Origin: Putridiphycobacter sp965230195
GTDB lineage: Bacteria; Bacteroidota; Bacteroidia; Flavobacteriales_D; Crocinitomicaceae
Assembly: GCA_965230195.1 (NCBI GenBank)
Contig: OZ245997.1
Coordinates: forward strand, 4,092,001 to 4,156,000
Length of the DNA: 64,000 nt
Direction: 5' to 3'
Each line of letters begins with the position of its first letter. The first letter of the stretch is position 1. The notes below the pieces were generated by a model. It was not told where the DNA came from. It ran no database searches and was given only the letters and a program-made list of their open reading frames with translations. The position numbers were made by a program, and so were the translations under genes. Below are positions 31,261-39,995 of this stretch, piece after piece.

Positions 31261-32583
31261 TCAGCCAAATATGGCTTTATAAATGTCATTTCCGTTGGCG
31301 TACACCAGCAGGGTTAATAAGAAAATCATACCAGCATACTGGGCATATTCCAAAAACTTTTCATTTGGTTTACGACCACTGATCATTTCGTACGACAAGA
31401 ACATGATATGACCACCATCTAATGCCGGAATTGGCAGGAAGTTCATAAATGCTAAAATAATTGAAATTAAAGCTGTATTTGACCAAAACGAATGCCAATT
31501 CCATTGCTTGTCAAATAGACCTCCAATAGCACCAAATCCACCAACGCTTGACGCTCCTTTTGATGTAAATACGTATTTAAACTGCTTGGCATAATCAGAT
31601 AAAGTCATCCAACCCAGTTTAATACCACGTGGAATACTCTCGAAAAAGGAATACTTCTTCTCAGAAATTAACTCCTTTAACGGGCGATAATTTGCTAATC
31701 CAACTTTCCCAGCAGAATCAGTGGTAACAGTGATCATTACAGGTTCCCCTTCTCTTAATACTTTTACTTCTACAGATTGATTCTTATGGTCTGTCAGTAC
31801 ATCTTCAAACTGATCCCAGAACTGTAACTCAATTCCATTGGCTTCTATCACCTCATCTTTTTTCATAAAACCGGCAATAGCTGCAGGTCTTTCGGCAATT
31901 ACGGTGTCAATAGTCATGATCGGAACTCTTGGTCTGAATGCCAACATTGCACCTTTCTGAAACATGGTCATATCAATATCATCAGGTAAATCAATTTTCT
32001 GAGTACTACCATCCTGATGCTCTACTTCAAAAGTTCTGGCACCATGTAAGGCAATTTCAATTCCGAGTCTTGATACATCTCTTGGTTTTTCACCTTCAAT
32101 CGATATGATTTTATCTCCATTTTGAAATCCGAACTCCTCAAAGTATTCTTCTACTTCCATTCCGTACTTCGCACTTTCAGGCGTTACAATTTTTTCTCCC
32201 CAAACAAACATGACCATAATGTAGATCAATACACCAAGTACAAGGTTAACCACTACTCCACCAATCATTATGATTAATCGCTGCCAGGCTGGTTTTGATC
32301 TGAACTCCCACTCTTCCGGTGGTTTAGCCATTTGTTCTTTATCCATGGATTCATCAATCATTCCGGATATTTTAACATATCCTCCCAGTGGAATCCACCC
32401 TATCCCCCATTCAGTATCTTTAATTTTCTTTTTAAAAATTGAAAATTTATAGTCAAAGAACAAATAGAATTTTTCAACTCTGGTATTGAACCACCGTGCC
32501 GGTAAATAATGTCCAAACTCGTGTAGTACGATTAAAATTGAAAGGCTTAATAATAATTGTCCCCCTTGAATGACGTATTCCAT
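31261..32583 (-). CDS. rseP: Site-2 metalloprotease RseP (M50)
   Basis: This is a 440-residue intramembrane zinc protease. The first membrane helix holds the catalytic motif HEFGH (His21-Glu22-His25), and the last core helix holds NFLPIPALDGGHIMF with the third zinc ligand Asp. Between them are two PDZ-like domains (about residues 130-220 and 220-300, with FQNGDKIISIEGE and MKKDEVIEANGIE). RseP-type proteases release membrane-bound anti-sigma factors or clear signal peptides. The length is normal. No anti-sigma/sigma pair is adjacent, so the substrate is not indicated. The gene seems monocistronic. Confidence 0.93.
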   Translation of the reverse strand: MEYVIQGGQLLLSLSILIVLHEFGHYLPARWFNTRVEKFYLFFDYKFSIFKKKIKDTEWGIGWIPLGGYVKISGMIDESMDKEQMAKPPEEWEFRSKPAWQRLIIMIGGVVVNLVLGVLIYIMVMFVWGEKIVTPESAKYGMEVEEYFEEFGFQNGDKIISIEGEKPRDVSRLGIEIALHGARTFEVEHQDGSTQKIDLPDDIDMTMFQKGAMLAFRPRVPIMTIDTVIAERPAAIAGFMKKDEVIEANGIELQFWDQFEDVLTDHKNQSVEVKVLREGEPVMITVTTDSAGKVGLANYRPLKELISEKKYSFFESIPRGIKLGWMTLSDYAKQFKYVFTSKGASSVGGFGAIGGLFDKQWNWHSFWSNTALISIILAFMNFLPIPALDGGHIMFLSYEMISGRKPNEKFLEYAQYAGMIFLLTLLVYANGNDIYKAIFG

Positions 32584-32699
32584 GCTTAAATTTTGAAAAG
32601 GTCAAAGTTAACCGTTTTATTTTTTATTAGGTGCTCCGTGGTGTTAAAAGTTTTTAAAAAAATCGGCTGTGAATATGGTTCTACTCCACCTGTTTACTT

Positions 32700-33536
32700 T
32701 CAATCCTGACCTTGTTCAAAAAATGCTAATGTTTTATCCAAAACCTGTTGCATATCATCAGGTAACGTTTCCAGGTCCCATGGGTGCTTAGTCTGAAAGG
32801 TATGTTCGGCACCTTTGATAATTTCGAGTCTTGTATCAGTCCATCTGGCAATGTTTAAACCCTCTGATACGCTGACAGCTAAATCCATATCACCATGGAT
32901 TTGTAAAAAAGGTTGTTTAAGGTTTTCACATGCCTTTTTAATATCAAGGTTTTCAATATTGGCCAGGTAATTTTCATACATGCTGTAATAATGAGGCATA
33001 GACTGATTAGTCCGGCCGTTTTTTACATACCAAACTCCAAACGATTTCCAGTCTTCCATTTCTTCACCATATGGGAATCTGGATTCCAAATCAGAAATCC
33101 CCGCCCAGGATACCACCTTTGCAATCCGTTCGTCTTTCCAGGCATGAAGAATGGCCATTCCTCCACCTCTGCTATGCCCTATCAAATAAATTGGAATTTC
33201 TAAGTGGCGTTCCGCCAGTATCCTTTCTGCCAGCAAAGTCATTTTCCTTAAATCGAATAGCTCCTTAGAATAATCATTTCTTCCAAAAGCTTCTAAATCC
33301 GGAAAGTCAACAGGCTCTTCAACTGTTCCACCATTATGAGAAAAATTGAATTTAATAAAGCCGTATTGATTTGATACAAACCATTTTTCAACTAGATGCC
33401 ACGCTCCCCAATCCTTAAACCCTTTGTAACCATGCGCAAAAATAATGATTGCCTCAGGCCGCTCAGGCAATGAAATATCATACAACGACTGCCGATTATC
33501 GCTTCCAATGTATAATTTGTTTTTCAATTCGATCAT
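32700..33536 (-). CDS. Alpha/beta-fold hydrolase
   Basis: The 278-residue cytosolic hydrolase has the alpha/beta fold. The oxyanion region is IIFAHGYKGFKDWGAW, the nucleophile elbow is LIGHSRGGG (about residues 118-126, Ser in GHSRG), an acid lies in QIHGDMDLAVSVSEG, and the catalytic His is in IKGAEHTFQTKHPW near residue 245. The arrangement is like dienelactone hydrolases and prolyl-oligopeptidase-type esterases. The natural substrate is unknown. It lies upstream of rseP on the same strand with a 116-base gap and is divergent from the lipoprotein gene at 33591. Confidence 0.87.
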   Translation of the reverse strand: MIELKNKLYIGSDNRQSLYDISLPERPEAIIIFAHGYKGFKDWGAWHLVEKWFVSNQYGFIKFNFSHNGGTVEEPVDFPDLEAFGRNDYSKELFDLRKMTLLAERILAERHLEIPIYLIGHSRGGGMAILHAWKDERIAKVVSWAGISDLESRFPYGEEMEDWKSFGVWYVKNGRTNQSMPHYYSMYENYLANIENLDIKKACENLKQPFLQIHGDMDLAVSVSEGLNIARWTDTRLEIIKGAEHTFQTKHPWDLETLPDDMQQVLDKTLAFFEQGQD

Positions 33537-33590
33537 AAGCTTTATATTTACGCCCGGATTTGTACCTGTGGTTAAATATCGCGAACAGAA

Positions 33591-33974
33591 ATGAAATTAA
33601 AAAGTATCGTCCTGTTTTTATCTCTTTCCCTTCTACTTTCTTGTGGTACACCACAGGGAAAGGTTAAGAACTTTGGTAATCTTGAAGTGTATTATACCAA
33701 AGAAATTCAAATGGAATATGTGGACGGTATTGGCCATTTTTTTGAAAAAAATGGATTGATACATCCGGAACAAACGCACTCGGTAAAATTAACCAGTAAT
33801 AGTGAATCATTTATTCTTAAAATGATTCTTAATCCGGACCTCGACAGCATTCCGGAAGATAAATTAAAGGAAATTATATATTTGGAACGGGCAATTGATA
33901 CTACTGTGTTCAAAAATCGTAATTTTGCAATAGAAATAACGGATAATTATTTTAATCCGCTTAATACTCAGTAA
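33591..33974 (+). CDS. Small lipoprotein upstream of the epimerase-CBS/DAHP synthase pair
   Basis: The 127-residue lipoprotein has signal KLKSIVLFLSLSLLLSCG, with Cys18 the expected lipidation site. The mature part is beta-rich, with GNLEVYYTKEIQMEYVDGIGHFFEKNGLI. I recognise no family. Its stop lies one base before the next gene's TTG start, so it is very probably transcribed with that gene. Why a lipoprotein should be coupled to an aromatic-biosynthesis-linked pair is unclear. Confidence 0.7.
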   Translation: MKLKSIVLFLSLSLLLSCGTPQGKVKNFGNLEVYYTKEIQMEYVDGIGHFFEKNGLIHPEQTHSVKLTSNSESFILKMILNPDLDSIPEDKLKEIIYLERAIDTTVFKNRNFAIEITDNYFNPLNTQ

Positions 33975-33975
33975 T

Positions 33976-34986
33976 TTGAAAATATCTGCATCAATATATT
34001 CCGATAAGCACAATGATATCATGACTACCATTGGTAACCTGAATGATAATCACGTTGATTTAATTCATGTTGATTGCAAAGACGACCTTAACGTATTTGC
34101 TGACATTGAAACCATTCAAGCCAATTCAAATATCCCAATTGATTTGCATATCATTACTGAACGGCCCGAAAGATTTTACCCTGCCCTTGAAAATTTTGAT
34201 ATTGAATATGTTACTTTTCAGTACGAGGACCTGATTGATAAAAAAATATCTGTTCCTAAAACGTTTTCAGGCAAATTAGGTCTATCGATTACATCTGATA
34301 CGGATATTGCTGTTTTTGAGGACTATGTAGATGACTTTGACTTTATTCTGTTTATGGCCACTGTTCCGGGTGAAAGCGGTGGTCAGTTTGATAAGCGGAA
34401 TTTCAGGAGAATAAGGGCATTTAAAAAGCGGTTCCCAAATAAACGTATCCATGTAGATGGCGGTGTAAATGGAGAGGTATCATTTATCCTTAGAAATATG
34501 GGGGTTTATGCTTCCGTTTCAGGATCCTACCTGTTTAACTCCAGTACCATTGGTTCTGCCTTGTTGAATTTAAAACTAAACGAAATAGAGTCACACTTTT
34601 TGGTAAAGGACTTCATGCTTGACCATACCGAAACACCACTTGTTTTTGAAAAAGACATGACATTTAATGGGATTTTAGGTGCAATGGACAGAGGAAAAAT
34701 GGGCTTTACAGCTATAGTAGGCCAAAATTACCGGTTAAAGGGTATTATTGGTAATGCTGATTTACGCCGGGGTTTAATGAATCACATTGGTCATCTTAAC
34801 GAAATTGACCCATATGAATTGATCAATGACTCGCCATTGGTAATTAATGAAAATTATACCGTATATCAATTATTAAGATTTGTCAAATCGAAAAATACAA
34901 TTATTATGTACCTGCCTGTTGTCAACAACAACAATCAATTGGTTGGTACAGTTAACTTCATGAATTTAATTAAAGGAGAATTATGA
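33976..34986 (+). CDS. Ribulose-phosphate 3-epimerase-like barrel fused to CBS domains
   Basis: This 336-residue fusion has residues 1-210 resembling ribulose-phosphate 3-epimerase. The metal/acid residues are visible: HVD near residue 32, DLHI near residue 57, the phosphate loop VPGESGGQF and HVDGGVNGE with the second catalytic Asp. Residues 215-336 look like a CBS pair of the KpsF/KdsD type (MDRGKMGFTAIVGQNYRLKGIIGNADLRRGL, then a closing VVNNNNQLVGTVNFM). The start is a TTG at 33976; it gives KISASIYSDKH, as in RPE N-termini, whereas the next ATG (34021) removes the first strand. The stop overlaps the DAHP synthase start (ATGA). Nucleotide-regulated activity is inferred. Confidence 0.8.
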   Translation: MKISASIYSDKHNDIMTTIGNLNDNHVDLIHVDCKDDLNVFADIETIQANSNIPIDLHIITERPERFYPALENFDIEYVTFQYEDLIDKKISVPKTFSGKLGLSITSDTDIAVFEDYVDDFDFILFMATVPGESGGQFDKRNFRRIRAFKKRFPNKRIHVDGGVNGEVSFILRNMGVYASVSGSYLFNSSTIGSALLNLKLNEIESHFLVKDFMLDHTETPLVFEKDMTFNGILGAMDRGKMGFTAIVGQNYRLKGIIGNADLRRGLMNHIGHLNEIDPYELINDSPLVINENYTVYQLLRFVKSKNTIIMYLPVVNNNNQLVGTVNFMNLIKGEL

Positions 34987-35981
34987 TCATTCACATCAAA
35001 AAAGACGCAGGGTTAACCAAAGCGCAGGAAATTGCTGATAACACTGCATCATTTTTAGTTGAAAAACCAGAATATTACGTTTTAATTTCTTCAGCGTCTA
35101 AAAAAGAAATTGCACCTGAATATGAATCTTTAGTACTTGATTCATTTGTATTTCCTAACGACATGCAATTGTCTTCAAGAGAATACATCAATAAAACCAG
35201 AGAAATTCAGTTTGGAAACGTAAAAATAGGCGGCGACACCAATAATACTATTATGATTGCCGGGCCATGTTCTGTAGAGTCTGAGGGTCAGATTCAGGAA
35301 TCATCTGCCTTACTGAATGAACTAAACTTAACTATGCTCCGTGGAGGTTGCTACAAACCCAGAACTTCTCCCTATAGTTTTCAGGGATTGGGCTTAGACG
35401 GTCTTAAATTATTAGCCAAAATGAGAGAAGAGCATGGTCATGCTATCATTACTGAAGTGAGAGATGCCACACATGTTCATGAAGTGATTGAGTATTCTGA
35501 CATCATTCAAATTGGAGCTAAAGCCATGTATGATCAGGGTATTTTGAGAGCTTGTGCCAAAACGCAAAAGCCGGTTATGATTAAACGTGGATTCGGATCT
35601 ACCTTACAGGAAACGGTTCAATGTGCTGAATTTGTACTATCCGGTGGAAATGATAATGTTGCGCTTTGTGAGCGGGGATTAAGAACTTTTGAGACTAAAA
35701 CCAGATTTACACTTGACCTGTGTGGTGTAGCTTATTTAAAAGAACATACTAACCTACCGGTTATCCTGGATCCAAGTCATGCTATGGGACATGCTTATGG
35801 TGTACCTGATTTAACACGTGCCTGTATGGCTATGGGAGTAGATGGTTTAATTATAGAAGTTCATCCAGACCCTTCTGTTGCCAAATCAGATGCCTCTCAA
35901 CAATTAAATCACGATCAGTTCAGACAGTTGATGGGTACGTTGGCACCTATCGGGGCTGCAGTTGGACGAACATTAGTTTAA
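34983..35981 (+). CDS. aroF: 3-deoxy-7-phosphoheptulonate (DAHP) synthase, AroF/KDO8PS-like type
   Basis: This 332-residue enzyme condenses phosphoenolpyruvate with erythrose 4-phosphate, the first step of the shikimate pathway. The N-terminal 65 residues form a short ferredoxin-like regulatory extension. The barrel begins IMIAGPCSVESEGQ and shows LRGGCYKPRTSPYSFQGLG, AITEVRD-like metal residues, IQIGAKAMYDQGIL, MIKRGFGST, LDPSHAMGH and IIEVHPDP, all typical of the type I beta (B. subtilis-like) branch. The length is normal. It overlaps the epimerase-CBS gene by 4 bases, so its output may be tuned with pentose-phosphate flux supplying erythrose 4-phosphate; that link is inference. Confidence 0.94.
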   Translation: MIIHIKKDAGLTKAQEIADNTASFLVEKPEYYVLISSASKKEIAPEYESLVLDSFVFPNDMQLSSREYINKTREIQFGNVKIGGDTNNTIMIAGPCSVESEGQIQESSALLNELNLTMLRGGCYKPRTSPYSFQGLGLDGLKLLAKMREEHGHAIITEVRDATHVHEVIEYSDIIQIGAKAMYDQGILRACAKTQKPVMIKRGFGSTLQETVQCAEFVLSGGNDNVALCERGLRTFETKTRFTLDLCGVAYLKEHTNLPVILDPSHAMGHAYGVPDLTRACMAMGVDGLIIEVHPDPSVAKSDASQQLNHDQFRQLMGTLAPIGAAVGRTLV

Positions 35982-36003
35982 TAAAGGCTGTACCAGCATA
36001 TTT

Positions 36004-36465
36004 ATGCTTAGGTTATATCGTATTTTATCCTATCTTTTTAATCTTTTATTGATAATAGGCATAGGTATTAGTGTTTATGAATTCTTTATACTTGATTATA
36101 ATTATGACATTATAACTCTTTTAGTTAACCTTATCATTGTTACAATGTTGACGTTATCTGTTTATATGATAATCAAAACCAGATCAATTGTTAAATTGAT
36201 GGATTACAATAACAAAGAAAACACATTGGACCAGGAAGAGGAAGCCATTAGTTTCAGGTTTAAATTTGATAAGGCAACACTCATACTAAACATCATTATA
36301 GGTTGTTTTATCTCAATCTTAGCCATTTATATTTTAGTTTCTTATGGGATTTATACTCCCCTAACACTTAACGAAATTCTGAGATTAACAGCCTTAGTAT
36401 TCTTCTTGTTTTATGGCATCCTTCAGATCAACTACTCAATAAAAGTTTTTAAGTTAATCAACTAA
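36004..36465 (+). CDS. Small four-helix membrane protein of unknown function
   Basis: The 153-residue protein has four hydrophobic helices (about residues 8-28, 38-57, 95-116 and 128-147). A charged cytosolic loop containing DYNNKENTLDQEEEAIS lies between helices 2 and 3. No motif is recognised. It starts 22 bases after the DAHP synthase stop on the same strand and is followed by an AraC-type regulator, so it could be in either unit. Function unknown. Confidence 0.6.
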   Translation: MLRLYRILSYLFNLLLIIGIGISVYEFFILDYNYDIITLLVNLIIVTMLTLSVYMIIKTRSIVKLMDYNNKENTLDQEEEAISFRFKFDKATLILNIIIGCFISILAIYILVSYGIYTPLTLNEILRLTALVFFLFYGILQINYSIKVFKLIN

Positions 36466-36507
36466 GCTTCCGTAAGTCCAGCCGGATTTAAACGTCAAAG
36501 TTGATGT

Positions 36508-37362
36508 ATGAAATTTATTGGTCCATCCTCCGAGTACCTGCATCTTGAAGTGATTAATGCTTCAACCTGCTTTAAACTAAAAGAAGTCATTGAAAGCGGT
36601 TTAACCATTTTGTGGTTTGAATCTGATGGTAACGAACTGATAATTGATGGTAAACCTTTTGTTTTTAATACTAATGACATTATTTTCCTGACAGAATTTC
36701 ATCAGGTAGAGGTTACGCAGATAAACACTGTGCGTTTATTACGATTTAACCGGTCTTTCTATTGTATATTTGATCACGACAATGAGGTCAGCTGTAAGGG
36801 TTTATTATTTTTTGGTGCTTCACGGCTTCCGGCCATTATTATTCCTGAAAACGAACTTCAACGGTTCAATACATTATGGTCAATGTTTATGATTGAGATG
36901 GACGCAACTGAAGATAATTTGAAAATAGAAATGTTGCAAATGATGCTCAAACGATACATTATTTTATGTGTCAGAGTATTCAAATCCCAAAATGACCTTC
37001 CTAAAGAAAATACAGAAACAGATTTGGTACGTTCATTCAACTATCTTGTGGAAAAACATTTTAAAACCAAACATTTAGTAGCTGATTATGCTGAAATGTT
37101 GAATAAATCACCCAAAACAATCTCAAATATTTTTGCCAAAATGGGTGTTAAAAGTCCACTGCAATACATTCAGGAAAGAAAATTACTAGAAGCCAGACGT
37201 TTAATTACCTATTCCAAGCTATCATTAAAAGAAATTGCTTTCGAAATTGGTTATGATGACCTGCAATCTTTTAGTCGTTTTTTTAAAAATCAAGAAGGTA
37301 TTTCGCCATCAGAATTCAAAAAAAACGGTTTTCGGGAAAAAATGATAAGCACCCGGGAATAA
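36508..37362 (+). CDS. AraC-family transcriptional regulator
   Basis: The 284-residue regulator has an N-terminal cupin-like ligand or dimerisation domain (about residues 1-150, containing FVFNTNDIIFLTEFHQVEV). The C-terminal AraC DNA-binding domain (about residues 175-280) has two helix-turn-helix motifs. The second carries EIAFEIGYDDLQSFSRFFKNQEGISPSEFKK, the family signature. It is followed by an AhpD-like gene and a cupredoxin-like gene on the same strand, with a 62-base gap; these are the likely targets. The signal is unknown. Confidence 0.92.
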   Translation: MKFIGPSSEYLHLEVINASTCFKLKEVIESGLTILWFESDGNELIIDGKPFVFNTNDIIFLTEFHQVEVTQINTVRLLRFNRSFYCIFDHDNEVSCKGLLFFGASRLPAIIIPENELQRFNTLWSMFMIEMDATEDNLKIEMLQMMLKRYIILCVRVFKSQNDLPKENTETDLVRSFNYLVEKHFKTKHLVADYAEMLNKSPKTISNIFAKMGVKSPLQYIQERKLLEARRLITYSKLSLKEIAFEIGYDDLQSFSRFFKNQEGISPSEFKKNGFREKMISTRE

Positions 37363-37424
37363 CGGTTTACTAAATTCAGAGAGATTGATCAGATCTTTGC
37401 ATTGTTAATTTAAAAAACAAAACA

Positions 37425-37976
37425 ATGAAAGATTACAAAATTCCAACACGAGACGAAGTATCTACCTCCAATCAAACCATTTTTGACCAATTAGAAAAGA
37501 ATATTGGTTTTGTACCAAACCTATATGCTTACTATGCTAAAAATGATACTGCATTAGGCGATTATCTTGCCCTTCAGAACCGAAAATCAACTTTAAAAGC
37601 AAAAGAGAAAGAAGTGGTTAACCTGGTAACCAGTCAAATTAACGATTGCAGATATTGTCAATCAGCACACACTGCAATTGGTAAAATGAATGGGTTTGAT
37701 GATGCTCAAATTTTGGAAATCAGACAAGGTTCAGCTTTATTTGATTCTAAATTAAACGCACTGGCCAAATTCACACAATCCGTTGTAGAAAACAGAGGAC
37801 TGGCTACTGAAACCTCTAAAACCGCTTTTTTTGATGCCGGTTATGGTGAGAAAAATATGATTGACGTAGTGATGTTAATCGGCGACAAAACCATTAGTAA
37901 TTACATTCATAAATTAACCAATTTCGCAATCGATTTCCCAATTGCAGAAGTATTAGAAACTGAAAAAATTAAATAA
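37425..37976 (+). CDS. Carboxymuconolactone decarboxylase/AhpD-like peroxidase-related protein
   Basis: The 183-residue protein is of the alkylhydroperoxidase-D/CMD fold. The motif NDCRYCQSAHTAIGK (about residues 75-89) carries the redox Cys pair C-x-x-C and downstream His (C-x-x-C-x-x-x-H) expected for peroxidase activity. It fits the peroxidase-related subfamily in length and in the start NIGFVPNLYAYYA. It probably removes peroxides using a thiol donor. It lies between an AraC regulator and a cupredoxin-like protein and shares a transcript with the latter (7-base gap). Confidence 0.9.
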   Translation: MKDYKIPTRDEVSTSNQTIFDQLEKNIGFVPNLYAYYAKNDTALGDYLALQNRKSTLKAKEKEVVNLVTSQINDCRYCQSAHTAIGKMNGFDDAQILEIRQGSALFDSKLNALAKFTQSVVENRGLATETSKTAFFDAGYGEKNMIDVVMLIGDKTISNYIHKLTNFAIDFPIAEVLETEKIK

Positions 37977-37983
37977 AAAAATC

Positions 37984-38355
37984 ATGAAAAATATCTTAAC
38001 AATCTTAGCTATAACTCTAATCAGCCTAACCGGAAATATTTCATTTGGTCAGGAAGAAACTAAAGTAATTAAACTTGAACAAAGACCTTCTGAGTTCACT
38101 ACCAGTGGCCTGATTCTAACTGAAGGAGAATATATTTTTGAAATTTCAAATAATGGTGTGGACCATGAGGTTGGTTTTGTAATTGCCCCTAAAGGTATGA
38201 CTGAAGCAGAACACCATATCCAGGCCGCATATGTAACGAAAGCTGTAAAAAACGGAGAAGCCGTTAATACCAATACAGTTAAATTAACAAAGGGCGAGTA
38301 TGTTTACTTTTGCCCCCTGAATCCTACCCCTCAATATTCATTGACAGTGAAGTGA
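37984..38355 (+). CDS. Exported cupredoxin-like protein with incomplete copper ligands
   Basis: The 123-residue protein has a signal peptide (KNILTILAITLISLTGNISFG) and a compact beta domain resembling plastocyanin/azurin. NGVDHEVGF supplies the first His and VYFCPLNPTPQYSL supplies the Cys. In true blue copper proteins a second His follows the Cys by a few residues; here that place reads Pro-Gln and the axial Met is not evident. A redox copper site is therefore doubtful. The gene follows the AhpD-like gene by 7 bases and precedes a terminator, so it is the last gene of that unit. It acts in the periplasm. Confidence 0.75.
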   Translation: MKNILTILAITLISLTGNISFGQEETKVIKLEQRPSEFTTSGLILTEGEYIFEISNNGVDHEVGFVIAPKGMTEAEHHIQAAYVTKAVKNGEAVNTNTVKLTKGEYVYFCPLNPTPQYSLTVK

Positions 38356-38378
38356 TAATTTTAAACAGGGTAAAAAAG

Positions 38379-38408
38379 AAGTGGTGTATTTAATGCACCA
38401 CTTTTTTT
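38379..38408 (+). terminator. Terminator after the AhpD/cupredoxin-like unit
   Basis: An 8-bp perfect stem AAGTGGTG (38379-38386) with CACCACTT (38396-38403) encloses a 9-base loop, with a T run from 38402 to 38408. Confidence 0.88.
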
Positions 38409-38543
38409 ATTTAAGAAATCAATATTAACTGCAAAACCGGATATTATTAAAATCAGATTGATTTAACAACCGTGGGTTACCTTTAAGAAAAGAGGACATC
38501 AACTAATACCATTAATTACTCATTTCTTAAATTTTAAATTTCT

Positions 38544-39995
38544 ATGCGGTCAATCATTTTAAGCTCATTTATCCTTTTATTCGGTTCTGCATTTGCTCAG
38601 GACTCCGTAAAAACAACTATTTACTTCCCGTCTGACAATTATTTAATTCAATCCAATCAGGAAGCAGCTATAAGAGAGGTTTTAGATTTTACAAAAGTAA
38701 ATTCGGACTTCGAAATCACATTAAGTGGTCATACTGATAATGAAGGTAGTAATCAATACAATCTTAATTTATCTCAACAACGGTCAAAGTCCGTTTACGA
38801 AAGATTAGTGAGTAGGGGTATATCAAGAGACAAAATAATACTAAGTCATTTTGGAGAAGACAGACCGCTCAATGAAAACAGTAATGAAAGTGATAAACAG
38901 GACAACAGACGGGTAGATATTACCATTAGAAATCTGGAACAAAAAAATTCCGGAACAATTGATGATTTATACAAATTGTTAAAGGTCCCAACGCAATCAT
39001 TTTGTTATGATTTCAACCTTGATACATTGATTAAAATTAGTGATGGCAGTATTTTATGGTTTAGGGCAAATTCTTTTAACGTTAACCCGGACACCTTAAC
39101 CGAATGCATCAAAATTTCTTATAAAGAAATTACCTCAAAATCGGATATTATAAGGGATAATCTGAGTACAACAACTAAAGGAGGCATATTGATTTCCCAT
39201 TCAATGCCATTTATAGAAGCCACTTATAAAGGAAAACCAATTAGTTTAAATACTGAAATTACTGTTTTTACCCCAACAAATACTTTCAATGATGATATGA
39301 TGTATTTTGATGGACACAGAGATGAAGATAATCATATGAATTGGTCAAATACAGCTGGAATATGGAATGTAAATTCAGGTATTTTTAATCCATGTTTTAT
39401 ACCGGGAGGAGAAAGTTCTGACAATTGTAAGTTTTTCTTCTGTAAAATTGGAAATTTTACCCGAAAGACCTTTACCCCAACAAAATACAAAGCACAAAAA
39501 GCTGAGGAAAGACAAAGACGTGACTTGTTTAACCAACAAGTTATACAATGTGCAGATTTGGAAAAAAAATTAAATGAGTTTACTGAAAAATATGGAGACC
39601 TGCCAATAGATCAACTCGGGGATATTCCCAAAAAAGATTTAAACTTTTATGTATTTAACAGACCTCAGGGCTGGTCCAATTTAGATTGGATGATGAAAAT
39701 CTCAAATACTGTTAATTTTATTGTGGATGTTCCACCTTCTGAGCAAATAGATGTTAAGGTTGTATTTGCCAAACAACGTTCAATTGTTACCTTAAACGGA
39801 ATTAATGACCAATTTTCAAAGTCCGGTATGCCCTATGGTTATGAAGCATATGTAGTAGCGCTAAAGTATGCTAATGGACAACCCTCTTTAGCCATAAAAA
39901 AAACACTGATATCCGGCCAACCGGTTGAAGACTTAGTTTTTAAGAAGTACAGTATTCCTGAATTAAAAGAAAAATTAGAGATCCTGAATTCCTAA
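38544..39995 (+). CDS. Exported protein with N-terminal OmpA-type domain and unknown C-terminal region
   Basis: The 483-residue protein has a signal peptide (RSIILSSFILLFGSAFA). An OmpA-C/MotB-like peptidoglycan-binding domain comes first (about residues 28-135, with ITLSGHTDNEGSNQYNLNLS, QQRSKSVYERLVSRGI and QDNRRVDITI). About 345 residues without a domain that I recognise follow, including NWSNTAGIWNVNSGIF and NRPQGWSNLDWMMK. The OmpA domain is normally C-terminal, so the order is reversed. No barrel is present. The 3' end overlaps the convergent WG-repeat gene by 4 bases. The next OmpA protein lies at 40849. Confidence 0.83.
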   Translation: MRSIILSSFILLFGSAFAQDSVKTTIYFPSDNYLIQSNQEAAIREVLDFTKVNSDFEITLSGHTDNEGSNQYNLNLSQQRSKSVYERLVSRGISRDKIILSHFGEDRPLNENSNESDKQDNRRVDITIRNLEQKNSGTIDDLYKLLKVPTQSFCYDFNLDTLIKISDGSILWFRANSFNVNPDTLTECIKISYKEITSKSDIIRDNLSTTTKGGILISHSMPFIEATYKGKPISLNTEITVFTPTNTFNDDMMYFDGHRDEDNHMNWSNTAGIWNVNSGIFNPCFIPGGESSDNCKFFFCKIGNFTRKTFTPTKYKAQKAEERQRRDLFNQQVIQCADLEKKLNEFTEKYGDLPIDQLGDIPKKDLNFYVFNRPQGWSNLDWMMKISNTVNFIVDVPPSEQIDVKVVFAKQRSIVTLNGINDQFSKSGMPYGYEAYVVALKYANGQPSLAIKKTLISGQPVEDLVFKKYSIPELKEKLEILNS

